From Komagataeibacter xylinus (GTDB lineage: Bacteria; Pseudomonadota; Alphaproteobacteria; Acetobacterales; Acetobacteraceae), in NCBI RefSeq assembly GCF_004302915.1, contig NZ_QQBI01000001.1, forward strand, positions 124,001 through 188,000: a stretch of 64,000 nt of DNA, given 5' to 3'. The number at the start of each line of letters is the position of its first letter. Position 1 is the first letter of the stretch. Under the pieces are notes generated by a model. It did not search any database. It saw only the letters and a program-made list of their open reading frames with translations, and was not told the DNA's origin. This document shows positions 27,667 through 37,021 of the stretch, piece by piece. The translations under genes were made by a program, and so were the position numbers.

Positions 27667-30600
27667 TTACGCGCCGACCGCCAGCGCGGGGGCCTCGAAG
27701 CCGATCACTTTCGCATATTCCTTGGGCACGACATGCCAGAAGCGCGGCAGCGTCTTGTCCCAGTCATGCAGCAGCAGTTCGGCATAGCGGCTACCGGTCT
27801 CGCGGGCATGGGTCTCGACCTGCTCGCGCAGCATGGCCTCCCATTTGGGGTCGTAAACGCGGCACCACATCACCGTATCGGGGTTCACGCGCTCGGCAAA
27901 CGTGCCGCTGGCGTCATACACAAAGGCCATGCCACCGGTGAAACCCGCGCCAAAATTGTCGCCCGTCTCGCCCAGGATCACCACAGTGCCGCCGGTCATG
28001 TATTCACACCCGTTCGACCCGCAGCCCTCGACCACGCCAATAGCGCCCGAGTTGCGCACGGCAAAGCGCTCGCCCGCCTGTCCTGCCGCATACAGCGCGC
28101 CCGCCGTTGCGCCATACAGCACCGTGTTGCCCACGATCGCGTTCTCGTTCGACACGAGGCTGGAGGAAGGCGAAGGCCGCACCACGATGGTCGCCCCCGA
28201 GAGCCCCTTGCCCACATAGTCGTTCGCATCGCCCAGCACCTCGAGCTTGAGGCCCTGCACCGCGAATGCACCCAGCGACTGCCCCGCCGAGCCACGCAGC
28301 CGCGCCGTAAGGTGGCCCGGCGCGAGCTTGGCCATGCCGAACTGGCGCACGATGAGCGAGGAGATGCGCGTGCCGATGGCGCGATGCGTGTTCTGCACGT
28401 TGTACTGCAGCTGCATCTTCTCGCCATGGTCAAACAGCGGGCGCGCATCGGCAATCATCTGGGCATCCAGCGTCTCGGGCACCTCGTTGCGCCCCTCACG
28501 CGTGCAGTAGCGGCCATAGGGGCCGGGATCGGCCTGCGCCAGCAGCGAGTTGAGGTCGAGGTCATCGAGATAGTCCGCCCCGCGCAGCACCTGGTGCAGC
28601 AGGTCGGTGCGGCCGATGATCTCGTTAAGCGTGGAGAATCCCAGCGATGCGAGGATGTTGCGCACGTCCTCGGCAATGAAGGAGAACAGGTTGATCACCT
28701 TCTCCGGCGTGCCCTCGAACTTCCTGCGCAGTTCCTCATCCTGCACGCACACGCCCACCGGGCAGGTGTTGGAGTGGCACTGCCGCACCATGATGCAGCC
28801 CATGGCCACGAGGCTGGCCGTGCCGATGCCGAACTCTTCCGCACCCAGCATGGCGGCGATCACCACGTCGCGCCCGGTTTTCAGCCCGCCATCGGTGCGC
28901 AGCTTCACGCGGTGGCGCAGGCGGTTGAGCATCAGCACCTGATGCGCCTCCGCCAGCCCCAGCTCCCACGGCATGCCCGCATACTTGACCGAAGACTGCG
29001 GGCTCGCCCCCGTGCCGCCGGAATGGCCCGAGATCAGGATGGCATCCGCCTTGGCCTTGGCCACACCGGCTGCAATCGTGCCGATGCCTGAACGCGCGAC
29101 CAGCTTCACGGTCACGGTGGCCTCGGGGTTGATCTGCTTGAGGTCATAGATGAGCTGGGCCAGATCCTCGATCGAGTAGATATCGTGGTGCGGCGGCGGC
29201 GAGATCAGCGTCACGCCCTCCGTCGCATGCCGCAGCTTCGCGATCAGGCCGGTCACCTTGAAGCCGGGCAGCTGCCCGCCCTCGCCGGGCTTCGCACCCT
29301 GCGCCATCTTGATCTCGATCTCGCGGCAGTCATTGAGGTACTGCGCGGTCACGCCAAAGCGGCCCGAGGCGATCTGCTTGATGGCGGATGAGGCATTATC
29401 CCCATTGGGGCGCGGCTTCGCACGGGCCGGGTCTTCACCGCCCTCGCCCGAATCCGACTTGGCGCCGATGCGGTTCATGGCGATCGACAGCGTCTCGTGC
29501 GCCTCGGGGCTGAGTGCGCCGAGCGAGATGCCGGGCGCGATCAGGCGCTTGCGCAGTTCGGTGATGCTCTCGACCGATTCCACGGGGATGGGCGTGCGCC
29601 CGCCACGGAAGTCGAGCAGGTCGCGCAATGCCACCGGCGGCAGGCGGCGCACCGCATCGGCGTAACGCTGGTAGATGGAGAAGCTGCCGGTGCCCACCGC
29701 CGTCTGCAGCATGTGGATGAGGTTGCCATCAAAGGCATGTACTTCCCCGCTGCGGCGCAGCTTGTAGCGCCCGCCGACGGAAAGCGTTTCCACCTGTTTG
29801 TTCCACGCCTTGTGGTGGAAGCTGAGCACATTGCGCGCGATGCCGGTCAGGCCGATGCCCGAGATGCGCGAGGGCATGCCGGGGAAGAATTCCGCCGTCA
29901 GCGCGCGTGACAGCCCGATGGCCTCGAAATTGTAGCCGCCACGATACGATGCCACGATGGAAATCCCCATCTTGGACATGATCTTGAGCAGGCCCTTGTT
30001 GACCGCCTTGCGGTAGCGCTCCACCGACTCGCTGAGCGAAAGCTGACCGAACAGGCCGCGACGGTGGCGGTCGGCAATGCTTTCCTGCGCCAGGTACGGG
30101 TTCACGGTCGTCGCACCCACGCCGATGGTCACCGCAATGGCATGCACGTCGAGCGCCCCGGCCGAGCGCACGTTGAGCGAAGTGAACGTGCGCAGCGACT
30201 GGCGCACCAGATGCGTATGCACCGCCGCCGTGGCGAGGATCATCGGGATATATGCCCGCTCGCTGGACTGGTGCTCATCGGTCAGGAACACATGGGTGCA
30301 GCCCTGGCGCACGCGGTCCTCGGCCTCTGCGCGGATGCGCGCGATGGCGGCGCGCAGCCCGGCCTCGCCCTCGCTGGCGGGGAAGGTGCAGTCAATGATG
30401 CAGGCATTCCTGCCACAGAACTCGACCAGCGCCTGGAACTCACCCGTGGTCAGCACCGGGGAGGGAAGCTGGAGCAGGTCGCACTGGCTCTCGTTTTCCT
30501 CCAAAATGTTGCCAAGGTTGCCAAGGCGGGTCACGAGGCTCATCACCCGCGTTTCACGCAGGCTGTCGATGGGCGGGTTGGTGACCTGGCTGAAGGCCTG

Positions 30601-32199
30601 GCGGAAGTAATGCGCCAGCCCCCGGTAGCGGGAGGAGAGCACGGCAAGCGGCGTGTCATCGCCCATCGAGCCGATGGCCTCGGCGGCGTTTTCCACCATG
30701 GGCTGCAGGATTGTCTCGAGGTCCTCGAGCGTCAGGCCCACGGCAAGCTGGCGGCGGCGCAGCATCTCGGCCCCGTACAGCACCGGCTCGCTGCCATCGG
30801 GGCGCACGATGCTCGAGATTTCCTGCGTGCGCTTGACCCAGGCCGAGAAATCCTGCCGCTGCGACAGCTCATCAAGCAGCTCTTCATTGCTGTAGAGCTT
30901 CGCGGTTTTCAGATCCAGCGCCAGCGACTGCCCCGGCCCGAGGCGGCCACGGCTCACGATCTCGGCCTCTGGCACCTTCACCATGCCGGTCTCGGAGCCC
31001 ACGATCAGCAGGCCACCTTCGGTCAGGGTGTAGCGCAGCGGGCGCAGGCCGCTGCGGTCAAGACCCGCCACCATCCAGCGGCCATCGGTGGCGCACAGGG
31101 CGGCGGGGCCGTCCCACGGTTCCATTACCGCGTTGCAGTAGGAATACATGTCCTTGTGGCGCTGCGGCATGGCGGAGTTGCCGCCAACACTTGCCGGAAT
31201 CATCAGGCAGCGCGCCATCGGCGCGTCACGCCCGGCGAAGGTCAGCAGCTCGAACACGTTGTCAAAGCAGGCAGTGTCCGACCCCTGCGCCTGCACCACG
31301 GGCTTGAGGTCATCCATGTAGGGGTCAAGGATGGGGTCGGCCAGCCGCGTCTCGTGGCTTTTCATCCAGTTGACGTTGCCCGAGATGGTGTTGATCTCGC
31401 CATTATGGGCCAGCCGGCGGAAGGGCTGGGCCAGCTTCCATGTGGGGAAGGTGTTGGTCGAGTAGCGCTGGTGATAGATGGCGAAACGACTGACAAAGCG
31501 GGGATCGAGCAGGTCGGGGTAGAACTCGGTCAGGTGCTCGGCAAGGAACATGCCCTTGTAGATGAGCGAGCGGCACGACAGCGAGCACACATACAGGTCG
31601 ACCTGGTTGGCGATCGCGCTCTTCTCGATCTTGCGGCGGATCACATACAGGTCGCGCTCGAACTCTTCCTCCCCGCTGCCGGGCAGGTTGCGGATCAGGA
31701 TCTGCTCGATCTCGGGGCGGGTGGCGTTGGCCTTCTCGCCAATGCAGTCGGTATTGATGGGCACCTGGCGCCAGCCATAGATGCTGTAGCCGAATGCCAG
31801 GATCTCGCTCTCGATGATCTGGCGGCACCGTTCCTGCGCTGCGATATCGGTCTTGGGCAGGAAGATCATGCCCACCGCGATCTGGCTGTCCACGCCGCTT
31901 TCGGCGCCACCTGCATGAATGGCGTCAGCAAAGAAATCCTGCGGGATCTCGACATGGATGCCCGCGCCATCGCCGGTCTTGCCATCGGCGTCGACCGCAC
32001 CCCGGTGCCACACGGCCTTGAGCGCTGCGATACCCGCTTCCACCACGTCGCGGCGCGGCTTGCCGTCAAGGGCGGCCACCATGCCCACGCCGCAGGCATC
32101 ATGCTCATCGGCGGGGGTGTACAGGCCGGAGATGGCCTGCGCGTTGTCGCGCCATTCCTGCACGAAATCGGTGGACTGGTTTTCGAACTGATCCATCAT
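27667..32199 (-). CDS. gltB: Glutamate synthase (NADPH) large subunit
   Basis: GltB transfers the glutamine amide to 2-oxoglutarate, giving two glutamates. The 1510-residue chain begins with a 35-residue propeptide before the nucleophile Cys36 in EHDACGVG. The class II amidotransferase domain follows, then the central domain, the FMN/2-oxoglutarate synthase domain with SGHSGGTGASPQSS, the 3Fe-4S cysteines CIMVRQCHSNTC, and the GXGXG C-terminal domain (GCGSNGCEYMTGGTVV). The ATG at 32199 has GGAG 5 nt upstream and lies 2 bp after the gltD stop. An open frame continues into gltD but is rejected on this evidence. The order gltD-gltB implies one operon. Confidence 0.98.
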   Translation of the reverse strand: MMDQFENQSTDFVQEWRDNAQAISGLYTPADEHDACGVGMVAALDGKPRRDVVEAGIAALKAVWHRGAVDADGKTGDGAGIHVEIPQDFFADAIHAGGAESGVDSQIAVGMIFLPKTDIAAQERCRQIIESEILAFGYSIYGWRQVPINTDCIGEKANATRPEIEQILIRNLPGSGEEEFERDLYVIRRKIEKSAIANQVDLYVCSLSCRSLIYKGMFLAEHLTEFYPDLLDPRFVSRFAIYHQRYSTNTFPTWKLAQPFRRLAHNGEINTISGNVNWMKSHETRLADPILDPYMDDLKPVVQAQGSDTACFDNVFELLTFAGRDAPMARCLMIPASVGGNSAMPQRHKDMYSYCNAVMEPWDGPAALCATDGRWMVAGLDRSGLRPLRYTLTEGGLLIVGSETGMVKVPEAEIVSRGRLGPGQSLALDLKTAKLYSNEELLDELSQRQDFSAWVKRTQEISSIVRPDGSEPVLYGAEMLRRRQLAVGLTLEDLETILQPMVENAAEAIGSMGDDTPLAVLSSRYRGLAHYFRQAFSQVTNPPIDSLRETRVMSLVTRLGNLGNILEENESQCDLLQLPSPVLTTGEFQALVEFCGRNACIIDCTFPASEGEAGLRAAIARIRAEAEDRVRQGCTHVFLTDEHQSSERAYIPMILATAAVHTHLVRQSLRTFTSLNVRSAGALDVHAIAVTIGVGATTVNPYLAQESIADRHRRGLFGQLSLSESVERYRKAVNKGLLKIMSKMGISIVASYRGGYNFEAIGLSRALTAEFFPGMPSRISGIGLTGIARNVLSFHHKAWNKQVETLSVGGRYKLRRSGEVHAFDGNLIHMLQTAVGTGSFSIYQRYADAVRRLPPVALRDLLDFRGGRTPIPVESVESITELRKRLIAPGISLGALSPEAHETLSIAMNRIGAKSDSGEGGEDPARAKPRPNGDNASSAIKQIASGRFGVTAQYLNDCREIEIKMAQGAKPGEGGQLPGFKVTGLIAKLRHATEGVTLISPPPHHDIYSIEDLAQLIYDLKQINPEATVTVKLVARSGIGTIAAGVAKAKADAILISGHSGGTGASPQSSVKYAGMPWELGLAEAHQVLMLNRLRHRVKLRTDGGLKTGRDVVIAAMLGAEEFGIGTASLVAMGCIMVRQCHSNTCPVGVCVQDEELRRKFEGTPEKVINLFSFIAEDVRNILASLGFSTLNEIIGRTDLLHQVLRGADYLDDLDLNSLLAQADPGPYGRYCTREGRNEVPETLDAQMIADARPLFDHGEKMQLQYNVQNTHRAIGTRISSLIVRQFGMAKLAPGHLTARLRGSAGQSLGAFAVQGLKLEVLGDANDYVGKGLSGATIVVRPSPSSSLVSNENAIVGNTVLYGATAGALYAAGQAGERFAVRNSGAIGVVEGCGSNGCEYMTGGTVVILGETGDNFGAGFTGGMAFVYDASGTFAERVNPDTVMWCRVYDPKWEAMLREQVETHARETGSRYAELLLHDWDKTLPRFWHVVPKEYAKVIGFEAPALAVGA

Positions 32200-32201
32200 G
32201 C

Positions 32202-33656
32202 TTACTCCGCCACCTCGGCCTGTGCCGCCGTCATTTCCTCTAGCCATGCGTGCATCTGCGCTGCCGCATCACGCCCATCGCGGATGGCCCACACCACAAG
32301 GCTGGCCCCGCGCACGATATCGCCTGCGGCAAACACGCCGGGCAGGCTGGTCATGAAGCTCTTGCGATCGACCATGAGCGTGCCCCAGCGCGAGACCTCA
32401 AGCTCCGGCTGGCCCCACAGCGTGGGCAGCGGCTCGGGGTCAAAGCCGAGCGCCTTGACCACGAGGTCGGCCTCGAGCGTGAACGCGCTGTCCTCCACCG
32501 GCTCGACCGACTGGCGGCCCGAGGCATCGGGCAGGCCCAGCTTCATGCGGCTGGCGCGCACGCCGCTCACATGGCCCTCGCCCTCGAACGCCTGCGGGGC
32601 TGCGAGCCAGACGAACTCCACGCCTTCTTCCTCGGCGTTCTTCACCTCGCGCACGGAGCCGGGCATGTTGGCGCGGTCGCGGCGATAGAGGCATTTGACC
32701 GACTTCGCCCCCTGCCGGATGGCGGTGCGCACGCAGTCCATGGCCGTATCGCCACCGCCAATGACCACGACCGACTTGCCCGCCGCATTCAGCGCGCCAC
32801 TGTCATATTCGGCCACGCTGTCGCCCAGCGAGACGCGGTTGGAGGCGGTCAGGTAATCCAGCGCGCGCACGATGCCGCCCAGACCCGCACCGGGGCCACC
32901 AATGTCACGCGACTTGTACACACCGGTTGCGATCAGCACGCCATCATGGCGCGCGCGCAGGGTGGAGAACGCAATGCTGTCCGCGCCATCGGTATCGCCA
33001 ATGCCCTTGCCGAGATGGAACTGGATGCCCGATTCCACCAGCAGCCTGTGCCGGCGCAGCACGATGTCCTTCTCCAGCTTGAAGCCGGGGATGCCATACA
33101 TCAGCAGGCCGCCGATACGGTCGTAGCGGTCATAGACATGCACCTGGTAGCCCTGCTCGCGCAGTTGCACGGCCGCGGCAAGGCCACCGGGACCGGCACC
33201 GATGATGGCAACGCTCTCGTCGCGCTCGGCCACCGGCCTGACCGGCTTGACCCAGCCATTATCGAAGGCGGTATCGGTAATGTAGCGCTCGACCGCGCCG
33301 ATGGTGACGCTTTCGAACCCTTCCTCGATCACGCAGTTGCCTTCGCACAGGCGGTCCTGCGGGCAGATGCGGCCACAGATTTCGGGGAAGGTGTTGGTGG
33401 CGGAGGACAGTTCATACGCCTCCTCCATCCGCCCTGCCGCCGTCATCATCAGCCAGTCGGGGATGTTGTTGCCCAGCGGGCAGTGCACCGAGCAGAACGG
33501 CACGCCGCACTGCGAGCAGCGCGAGGCCTGCGCCTCGGCCTTGGCGGGCACGAACTCATCGTAAATTTCGTTGAAGTCCTGGCGGCGCGCCTCGGCAGGC
33601 CGTTTGTCGGGCTGCTCCTGCGCCACGGAGACGAATTTCAGCATGCGCTCGGCCAT
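32202..33656 (-). CDS. gltD: Glutamate synthase small subunit (NADPH-dependent)
   Basis: GltD passes electrons from NADPH through FAD and two 4Fe-4S clusters to GltB. The 484-residue chain has N-terminal cysteine groups (RCSQCGVPFCSVHCPLGNN and CGRICPQDRLCEGNC). The FAD fold is GAGPGGLAAA, and the NADPH fold GGGDTAMDCVRTA. The ATG at 33656 has AGGGG 8 nt before it; the frame extends a further 16 codons but without such a site. It is the first gene of the gltD-gltB operon, with 167 bp upstream to the next gene, enough for a promoter, though none could be assigned firmly. Confidence 0.97.
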   Translation of the reverse strand: MAERMLKFVSVAQEQPDKRPAEARRQDFNEIYDEFVPAKAEAQASRCSQCGVPFCSVHCPLGNNIPDWLMMTAAGRMEEAYELSSATNTFPEICGRICPQDRLCEGNCVIEEGFESVTIGAVERYITDTAFDNGWVKPVRPVAERDESVAIIGAGPGGLAAAVQLREQGYQVHVYDRYDRIGGLLMYGIPGFKLEKDIVLRRHRLLVESGIQFHLGKGIGDTDGADSIAFSTLRARHDGVLIATGVYKSRDIGGPGAGLGGIVRALDYLTASNRVSLGDSVAEYDSGALNAAGKSVVVIGGGDTAMDCVRTAIRQGAKSVKCLYRRDRANMPGSVREVKNAEEEGVEFVWLAAPQAFEGEGHVSGVRASRMKLGLPDASGRQSVEPVEDSAFTLEADLVVKALGFDPEPLPTLWGQPELEVSRWGTLMVDRKSFMTSLPGVFAAGDIVRGASLVVWAIRDGRDAAAQMHAWLEEMTAAQAEVAE

Positions 33657-33823
33657 CGGTCTGCCCCTGGTCTGCATATGGAAGGAAGGCGTCGGGCACG
33701 GCATGCGCGCCCGCTAGTTCGCACATGACCTACGCAACGCCTTGCCCAAAGAAAAGACAGCAGTACTGACCTTAATGCAGGAAAAGACCAGAAATACGCG
33801 AAATTCTCCCCTCCGCGCGGAAA

Positions 33824-34717
33824 TCAGTCCAGCACCAGATCCATGGGCGAGGGTGTTATGCCCAGCATCTCGAGCGTGCGGGCGCCGGGGGCCACGACGT
33901 TATCGACATAAAGCAGCCTGACCTGATCGCGCGTGAGCAGCTTGCCCGGCAGGTGCTCGAGCACGCCGGCCTGAAGGGTGGCGAGCCAGCGCGGCACCTC
34001 GATGAGCGGGCGCGGATGCCCACCCCACCGCGCAGCCCAGGCCACGAGCTGGCGCATGGTCATGACCACGGGGCCACCAAACTCGAAGATCGCCCCCTCC
34101 ATGCCCTCGCTGGTGGCGATGCGCAGCATGCCCTCGGCCACATCCCCCACCCACACGGGCTGGAAGCGGGTGGCCGGGCCAAACACCGGCACCACCGGCA
34201 TGAAACGCGCCATGCGGGCGAACATGGCGGGAATGGCCCCCTCCGCGCCAAAAATGAGCGAGGGCCGGACAATGATCGCCTGCGGCATGTGGCGGCTGAC
34301 GGCGGCCTCACCCTCGCCCTTGCTGCGGGCATAGGCCGAGGGGCTGCTCACATCCGCGCCAATGGCCGAGACATGGATCAGCCGCACAACGCCCGCGGCG
34401 GCACTGATGCGCGCCACCCTCGCCGCACCCGCCACATGGATCGCCTCGAAGGTTGCCGCCCCGTGGGGGGAAAGGATGCCCACGAGGTTGATGACCAGCG
34501 TGCTGCCCTCGATGGCGGCAACGCAGGCGGCCTCATCGGTGATGGAAGCGACAACGGGCACCACCTGCCCCACGTCACCCAGCATGCGCAGGGTCGTGGC
34601 ATGCGCCGCCGTGCGGCCTGCCACGCGCACCACGTAGCCGACCCGCGCCAGCCGCCCCACCACGGAACGGCCCACGAATCCGCTCCCGCCAAATACCGTT
34701 GCCACCTTGCGCGCCAT
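33824..34717 (-). CDS. NDUFA9-like atypical short-chain dehydrogenase
   Basis: A 297-residue extended SDR protein. The Rossmann motif GGSGFVG near the N-terminus is the atypical form found in NDUFA9/complex-I-associated and NmrA-like members. Other family segments are ARSKGEGEAAV, with the YxxxK replaced by an AYARSK pattern, and VRPSLIFGAEG. It may bind NAD(P) and associate with respiratory complex I, but the enzymatic role is unproved. The ATG at 34717 has AGGAG 6 nt upstream; earlier in-frame starts (34741, 34834) lack one. It lies downstream of, and on the opposite strand to, the tRNA-Leu gene. Confidence 0.85.
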   Translation of the reverse strand: MARKVATVFGGSGFVGRSVVGRLARVGYVVRVAGRTAAHATTLRMLGDVGQVVPVVASITDEAACVAAIEGSTLVINLVGILSPHGAATFEAIHVAGAARVARISAAAGVVRLIHVSAIGADVSSPSAYARSKGEGEAAVSRHMPQAIIVRPSLIFGAEGAIPAMFARMARFMPVVPVFGPATRFQPVWVGDVAEGMLRIATSEGMEGAIFEFGGPVVMTMRQLVAWAARWGGHPRPLIEVPRWLATLQAGVLEHLPGKLLTRDQVRLLYVDNVVAPGARTLEMLGITPSPMDLVLD

Positions 34718-34880
34718 GACCTGCTCCTGCCCGTGATCCATATCGTTTTCCGGCTCCTGTTCTCGCATCTTTTGCAAACGGCTTCCCAGCCATTTCGTTT
34801 GCGCCGCCATGCCGGGCAGCCTGCGCCGGACCACGGAACGAAAAAAATGCGCCTGGTTTCAAAAAAATGCATTTCCCCTG

Positions 34881-34909
34881 TTGACCGCCCCCGCAGGCCG
34901 GACTAAACA
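34881..34909 (+). promoter_or_regulatory. Probable sigma-70-type promoter of tRNA-Leu
   Basis: TTGACC (34881-34886) and TAAACA (34904-34909) are separated by 17 nt and lie about 43 bp before the tRNA 5' end. The -35 box is strong and the -10 box is a partial match. Confidence 0.45.
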
Positions 34910-34951
34910 GCGCTCACACCACCCCGGCGGCCTCCGCTGGGGAGCCTCTGA

Positions 34952-35038
34952 GCCCAGATGGCGGAATTGGTAGACGCGCAGGTTTCAGGTACCTGTGGCC
35001 GCAAGGTCGTGGAAGTTCGAGTCTTCTTCTGGGCACCA
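34952..35038 (+). tRNA. tRNA-Leu (anticodon CAG)
   Basis: An 87-nt class II tRNA. The acceptor stem GCCCAGA pairs with TCTGGGC. The anticodon stem CAGGT/ACCTG encloses the loop TTCAGGT with anticodon CAG, reading CUG codons. A long variable arm (TGGCCGCAAGGTCGT) is typical of leucine tRNAs, and the T arm carries TTCGAGT. The 3' CCA is encoded. Confidence 0.97.
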
Positions 35039-35078
35039 TCTCTCAAAACTGAATAGCATTCCCCTCCGGGGGCGATCA

Positions 35079-35114
35079 GGACAGCCCGTCACGGGCCTGT
35101 CCCGTTATCTTTTT
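35079..35114 (+). terminator. Likely terminator after tRNA-Leu
   Basis: GGACAGCCCG (35079-35088) pairs with CGGG and CTGTCC (35092-35102) around a TCA loop with one bulged base. A CTTTTT tract follows at 35109-35114, 40 bp after the tRNA. The remaining 166 bp up to the next gene show nothing further. Confidence 0.65.
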
Positions 35115-35280
35115 GCCTGTTCCGCAGCCGGAATTGGTGTAAACCGCCCCGAACACATCACTCACGGTGCTGGCCGCCCAGGGCACAGGCAGGCGTTACG
35201 ACACAACGGATTGCCCCCGCTTGCGGTTGCGTTGCAGACCTGCCACCGTGAATTCAATTGCGTGACGGAGCATTTCACAT

Positions 35281-35928
35281 ATGGCCACAAGCCCATCACC
35301 CGACGCCATTCACTTCTACCGTGGCGACCTGCCCGCGCATGTCACCTTCAGTGGCAGTGTTGCGGTGGATACGGAAACGATGGGCCTGAACCCGCACCGT
35401 GACCGGCTGTGCCTCGTGCAGCTTTCCGGCGGCGATGGCCACGCCCACCTGGTGCAGATGCCCAAAGGCGCAAAGGCCGCCGACTGCCCCAACCTCGTGC
35501 GCGTGCTGGCCGACCCCACCCTGCCCAAGCTCATGCATTTCGCCCGTTTTGACGTGGCCATCCTGCAATACACGCTGGGCATTACGGTCGCCCCCGCCAT
35601 CTGCACCAAGATCGCATCAAAACTGGTGCGCACCTATACCGACCGCCACGGCCTGGCCCATCTGTGCCGCGAACTGCTGGGCGTGGAACTGAGCAAGCAG
35701 CAGCAGTCATCGGACTGGGGGGCGGACGTACTCAGGCCCGAGCAACTTGCCTATGCCGCATCCGACGTGCTGTACCTGCATGCCCTGTGGGCAAAGCTCG
35801 AAGCCCTGCTGCACCGCGAGGGGCGGCGTGAACTGGCGCAGGCCTGCTACGATTTTCTGCCCACGCGCGCGCGGCTTGATATACTGGGTTACGAGGATCC
35901 TGACATTTTCGCGCATCGGGCCGCCTGA
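35281..35928 (+). CDS. nrnC: NrnC-type 3'-5' exoribonuclease (short RNase D-like)
   Basis: A 215-residue DEDDy exonuclease without the HRDC domains of RNase D. The size and sequence fit alphaproteobacterial nanoRNase C, which degrades diribonucleotides. Exonuclease motifs are VDTETMGL (Asp/Glu), HFARFDVAIL (Asp) and YAASDVLYL (Tyr...Asp). Its products include those from pGpG, so it would close the c-di-GMP breakdown route in a cellulose-forming relative; that last point is inference. The ATG at 35281 has GGAG 10 nt upstream. The kdsD gene follows 52 bp later. A generic RNase D label is the alternative. Confidence 0.85.
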   Translation: MATSPSPDAIHFYRGDLPAHVTFSGSVAVDTETMGLNPHRDRLCLVQLSGGDGHAHLVQMPKGAKAADCPNLVRVLADPTLPKLMHFARFDVAILQYTLGITVAPAICTKIASKLVRTYTDRHGLAHLCRELLGVELSKQQQSSDWGADVLRPEQLAYAASDVLYLHALWAKLEALLHREGRRELAQACYDFLPTRARLDILGYEDPDIFAHRAA

Positions 35929-35980
35929 TGGCCCATGCCCGGTTTGACCGGGAACCCATTCAGACCGATACAGATCGTGC

Positions 35981-37021
35981 ATGAATAGCAGCCCCCCTTC
36001 CCCTCCCTCCGCCACCACGGGCGATGACACGGCCCAGCACGCGCGCATGCTGGGCGAGGCCCGTGCCGTGCTGCGCGCCGAATCCGCCGGGCTGCAGGCC
36101 ATGATCGCTGCAATGGAAGAGGGCGATGGCGGGCTGGGGGCGGCCTTCATCGCGGCGGTCGAGGGCATCTGGTCGGGCAACCGGCGCGTGGTGGTGACCG
36201 GCATGGGCAAGTCGGGCCATATCGGGCGCAAGATCCAGGCCACCCTTGCCTCGACCGGCACGCCCGCCATTTTCGTGCATCCGGCCGAGGCCTCGCACGG
36301 CGACCTGGGCATGCTGCAGAAGGGCGATGCGGTGCTGGCCATATCCAATTCCGGCGAGACGGCGGAAATGGCCGACATCATCTCGCATGCCCGCCGCTTC
36401 GGGCTGCTGCTCATCGCCATGACCGCGCGCGCGGGCTCAACGCTGGCGCAGGCGGCCGATATCGTGCTGCTGCTGCCCCATGCGCCCGAGGCCTGCCCCA
36501 TTGGCCTCGCGCCAACCACCAGCTCCACCATGCAGCTTGCGCTGGGCGATGCGCTGGCCATCGTGCTGCTCCAGCGCCGGGGCTTCAGCGCCAGTGACTT
36601 TGGCATCTTCCACCCCGGCGGGCGGCTGGGCACGAGGCTGCGCCGGGTGTGCGAACTGATGCATACAGGTGAGAGCATGCCCCTTGGCCCGCCTGACATG
36701 GAACTGCGCCGCGTGATCGTGGAGATGACCCGCAAGGCCTTTGGCTGCATGGGCGTGGTGGACGCACATGGCCGCCTGCTCGGCCTGATTACCGACCACG
36801 ACCTGCGCCTGGCCCTGGGCCGTGACCTCGACCACACCCTTGCCGCCGACATCATGAACCCCACGCCGCAGACCATCAGCCCCGACCTGCTGGCCGCCGA
36901 GGCGCTGCGGGTCATGAACGACCGCCCGCGCCCGATCTCGAGCATTTTCGCCCTTGATGAAGGGGGGCATGCGGTGGGCATCCTTCACCTTCACGACCTG
37001 CTGCGCGCGGGCATTGCATGA
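35981..37021 (+). CDS. kdsD: D-arabinose-5-phosphate isomerase (KpsF/GutQ family)
   Basis: Converts ribulose 5-phosphate to arabinose 5-phosphate, the first committed step to Kdo, the inner-core sugar of LPS. The 346-residue chain has an N-terminal SIS domain with VVVTGMGKSGHIGRK, SHGDLGML and ISNSGETAEM, and two C-terminal CBS domains (LMHTGESMP..., and IMNPTPQTI...). An N-terminal Ser/Pro/Thr-rich tail of about 20 residues is extra. Its stop overlaps the lptC start (ATGA), and lptA and lptB follow, so it belongs to an LPS synthesis/export operon. Confidence 0.95.
   Translation: MNSSPPSPPSATTGDDTAQHARMLGEARAVLRAESAGLQAMIAAMEEGDGGLGAAFIAAVEGIWSGNRRVVVTGMGKSGHIGRKIQATLASTGTPAIFVHPAEASHGDLGMLQKGDAVLAISNSGETAEMADIISHARRFGLLLIAMTARAGSTLAQAADIVLLLPHAPEACPIGLAPTTSSTMQLALGDALAIVLLQRRGFSASDFGIFHPGGRLGTRLRRVCELMHTGESMPLGPPDMELRRVIVEMTRKAFGCMGVVDAHGRLLGLITDHDLRLALGRDLDHTLAADIMNPTPQTISPDLLAAEALRVMNDRPRPISSIFALDEGGHAVGILHLHDLLRAGIA

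Noticed and set aside
30064-32688. An 874-residue open frame on the plus strand opposite gltB/gltD
   Set aside because: It lies entirely antisense to strongly supported gltB and gltD, has a His/Gly/Arg-rich composition with no domain, and reflects the high GC content.
33680-33760. A sigma-54-like site (TGG-N10 spacing to GC, TTGGGCAAGGCGTTGC) upstream of gltD
   Set aside because: Only TGG and TTGC match; the central bases do not fit the consensus, and no rpoN was seen at its usual place. It is probably chance.
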